Shown: positions 4,135 through 5,496 of the stretch, one piece after another | Layout: every line of letters starts with the position of its first letter | Numbering within the stretch: position 1 is the first letter of the stretch | NCBI GenBank assembly: GCA_946479805.1 | Contig: CAMLHP010000138.1 | Location: forward strand, 1-5,496 | Length of the DNA: 5,496 bases | Reading direction: 5' to 3' | Source of the DNA: an uncultured Gemmatimonadota bacterium | GTDB taxonomy: Bacteria; Gemmatimonadota; Gemmatimonadetes; Gemmatimonadales; GWC2-71-9 | The notes under the pieces: model-generated | What the model was told of the DNA's origin: nothing | The model's input: only the letters and a program-made list of their open reading frames with translations | Databases searched by the model: none | Position numbers and translations under genes: made by a program

Positions 4135-5496
4135 ACTCCAGTTCGTATCGCCGCAACTTGTAGAACAACGTCCTGAGACTCACCCCCAGCAGGCGGGCAG
4201 CGTCACGGCGGTTGCCGCCAGTCGAGTCCAGTGCTCGCCGGATCGTGGCCCGCTCCAGTTGCTCAACCTGGGGCTTCAGGAGGTATGTGCCGTTCCCGTT
4301 AACGGCGTTGCTGTCGCCGTACACGCCGTTGCCATTCACGTGGCCGTTCCCGCTCACGCCGTTGCTGTTCCCGCTCGCGCTGTTGTAGTTCCCGCCGTTG
4401 CTGTTTCTGTTCATGCTATTGTAGTTCGCGCCGTTCACAGCCTGATCACTCACGCTGAAGTCCACTGCATCGAGTCTGCCGTCCGCACTGAGCACCGCCG
4501 CGCGCTCCAGGGCATTCCTGAGCTCGCGCACGTTGCCGGGCCACTGCCGCTCGGTGAGCGCCACCAGCGCCCTCGGCGTAAGGCTCACCGGCCGCGCCAG
4601 CTTCTGCGCGGTGTGCCGTGCGAAGTGGGTGATGAGCGCAGCCACATCCTCGGGCCGCTCCCTGAGTGGCGGGATGTGGAGCCGCACCACGTTGAGCCGG
4701 TAGTAGAGGTCCTCCCGGAACTCACCCCGCTCCACCATCTCCTCCAGGGGCCGAGCCGTGGCCGCGACGACCCTCGTGTCAACCGGACGGGTCTCCCGCG
4801 CTCCCAGCCGCCGTACGTGGCCGTCCTCCAGCACCCGGAGCAGCTTGCTCTGGAGCCCCTGGGGCATGTCGCCGATCTCGTCCAGCAGCAGCGTGCCGCC
4901 ATTCGCGGCCTCGAAAAGACCGACCCTGTCGTCGGTGGCACCGGTGAAGGCGCCCCGCACATGACCAAAGAGCTCGCTCTCGAGCAGCTGCTCCGGGATG
5001 GCGGCGCAGTTGACGGCGGTGAACGGGCCGTCGGCCCTGGGGCTCAGCCGGTGGATGGCGCGCGCCAGCACTTCCTTGCCGGTGCCGCTTTCGCCGGTGA
5101 GCAGCACGGTAGTGTCGTGCGCCGATACCCGAGCCGCCAGTTCCAGCAGGTTTCGCATCTGCCTGCTCTCGGCCACCACTTCGTCCTTCATCTGCTCGAC
5201 ACCCACCGCCGCGCGCAGCGTGGCCACTTCCCGCGTCAGGCGCTCCCTTTCGGCGGCCTTCCGGACCGTGAGGATCACTTCGTCCGGTCGGAACGGCTTG
5301 GCCAGGTAGTCGTAGGCCCCCTCGCGCATCGCCTCGATGGCGGCGTCCTCGTTGCCGTAGGCACTCATCATCACTATGAGCGCGCTGCCTCCCGCACCGC
5401 GGTAGCGGCGGAGGAAGGTCAGCCCGTCCATTTCCGGCATCCGGACGTCGCACAGGATCAGGTCAAACGCCTCGGCCTCGGCCCGCGCCAGCGCGC
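4133..5496 (-). CDS. NtrC-family sigma-54 response regulator, PilR-like (5' end beyond window)
   Basis: There are 453 visible residues; about 35-40 N-terminal residues lie off the right edge. Receiver domain: phospho-acceptor Asp16 in [10 protein letters not shown], Ser44 (MMSAYG) and Lys66 (LAKPF). AAA+ domain: Walker A GESGTGKE (134-141), the sigma-54 contact loop GAFTGA (181-186), Walker [11 protein letters not shown] (199-208), [15 protein letters not shown] (266-280) and sensor [10 protein letters not shown] (318-325). A Fis-type HTH closes the protein ([20 protein letters not shown], about 425-444). All motifs needed to activate sigma-54 are intact. An Asn/Gly-rich segment (about 354-402: 16 Asn and 12 Gly in 49 residues) separates AAA+ and HTH. 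The pilin genes downstream and the -24/-12 sites suggest a PilR-like role. Orthology to PilR is not shown, so no symbol is given, and a partner kinase is not visible. Confidence 0.93.
   Translation of the reverse strand, partial: ALARAEAEAFDLILCDVRMPEMDGLTFLRRYRGAGGSALIVMMSAYGNEDAAIEAMREGAYDYLAKPFRPDEVILTVRKAAERERLTREVATLRAAVGVEQMKDEVVAESRQMRNLLELAARVSAHDTTVLLTGESGTGKEVLARAIHRLSPRADGPFTAVNCAAIPEQLLESELFGHVRGAFTGATDDRVGLFEAANGGTLLLDEIGDMPQGLQSKLLRVLEDGHVRRLGARETRPVDTRVVAATARPLEEMVERGEFREDLYYRLNVVRLHIPPLRERPEDVAALITHFARHTAQKLARPVSLTPRALVALTERQWPGNVRELRNALERAAVLSADGRLDAVDFSVSDQAVNGANYNSMNRNSNGGNYNSASGNSNGVSGNGHVNGNGVYGDSNAVNGNGTYLLKPQVEQLERATIRRALDSTGGNRRDAARLLGVSLRTLFYKLRRYELE
4289..4435 (-). 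repeat. Degenerate repeat encoding the Asn/Gly/Ser-rich linker
   Basis: Within the regulator gene, imperfect repeats such as CGCCGTTGC on the plus strand recur and encode runs of NSNG, NGNG and NYNS. The composition (AAC, GGC and AGC codons, few charged residues) contrasts sharply with the Arg/Glu/Leu-rich flanks. The reading frame is kept throughout, so the gene looks functional. It probably arose by local expansion of a flexible linker. Confidence 0.75.

Noticed and set aside
4779..5453. Second minus-strand open frame overlapping the regulator
   Set aside because: It is an out-of-frame shadow rich in Arg, Gly and Ala; the overlapping frame has complete receiver and AAA+ motifs.

Overview
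The window comes from a GC-rich bacterium and holds part of a type IV pilus (T4P) locus. Every supported gene lies on the minus strand, so in transcription order the window reads from high to low coordinates. The order is an NtrC-family response regulator (5' end off the right edge), four minor pilin or pseudopilin genes (GspH/FimT-, PilV-, PilW- and PilX-like), and the 5' two thirds of pilM, which runs off the left edge. The gene style, the PilX type and the short intergenic repeats would suit Gemmatimonadota or a similar soil or sediment lineage. That placement is only an impression; no rRNA or other marker is present.

Region by region: 5496-4133 encodes a receiver, AAA+ sigma-54 activator and Fis-type HTH protein, with an unusual Asn/Gly-rich linker of about 49 residues before the HTH. 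Its stop codon lies inside an array of nine in-phase heptamers with dyad symmetry (4072-4134). The rest of the 227-nt spacer (3906-4132) holds repeated TGCACTCC-type boxes, a weaker candidate -24/-12 promoter and a 12-bp palindrome. The pilin genes follow as a tight operon: two 4-nt start/stop overlaps (GTGA and ATGA), then a 20-nt gap with a Shine-Dalgarno sequence before the PilX-like gene. The 357-nt spacer 753-1109 holds, in transcription order, a CTTAGGG heptamer array starting at the pilX stop codon, a 63-bp inverted-repeat element, an intrinsic terminator, a tandem 13-bp repeat and a near-consensus sigma-54 promoter for pilM.

Working model (inference): the four minor pilins, which parallel the GspH-I-J-K set, form the tip or priming complex of the pilus. 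PilM is the cytoplasmic actin-like platform of the PilMNOP alignment complex, and pilN onward probably lie beyond the left edge. The NtrC-type regulator would switch on both units through sigma-54. The terminator and separate promoter mean pilM is probably not simply the tail of the pilin operon. No major pilin, PilY1 or sensor kinase is visible. The protein families are ordinary. The most notable features are the intergenic architecture and the regulator's linker.
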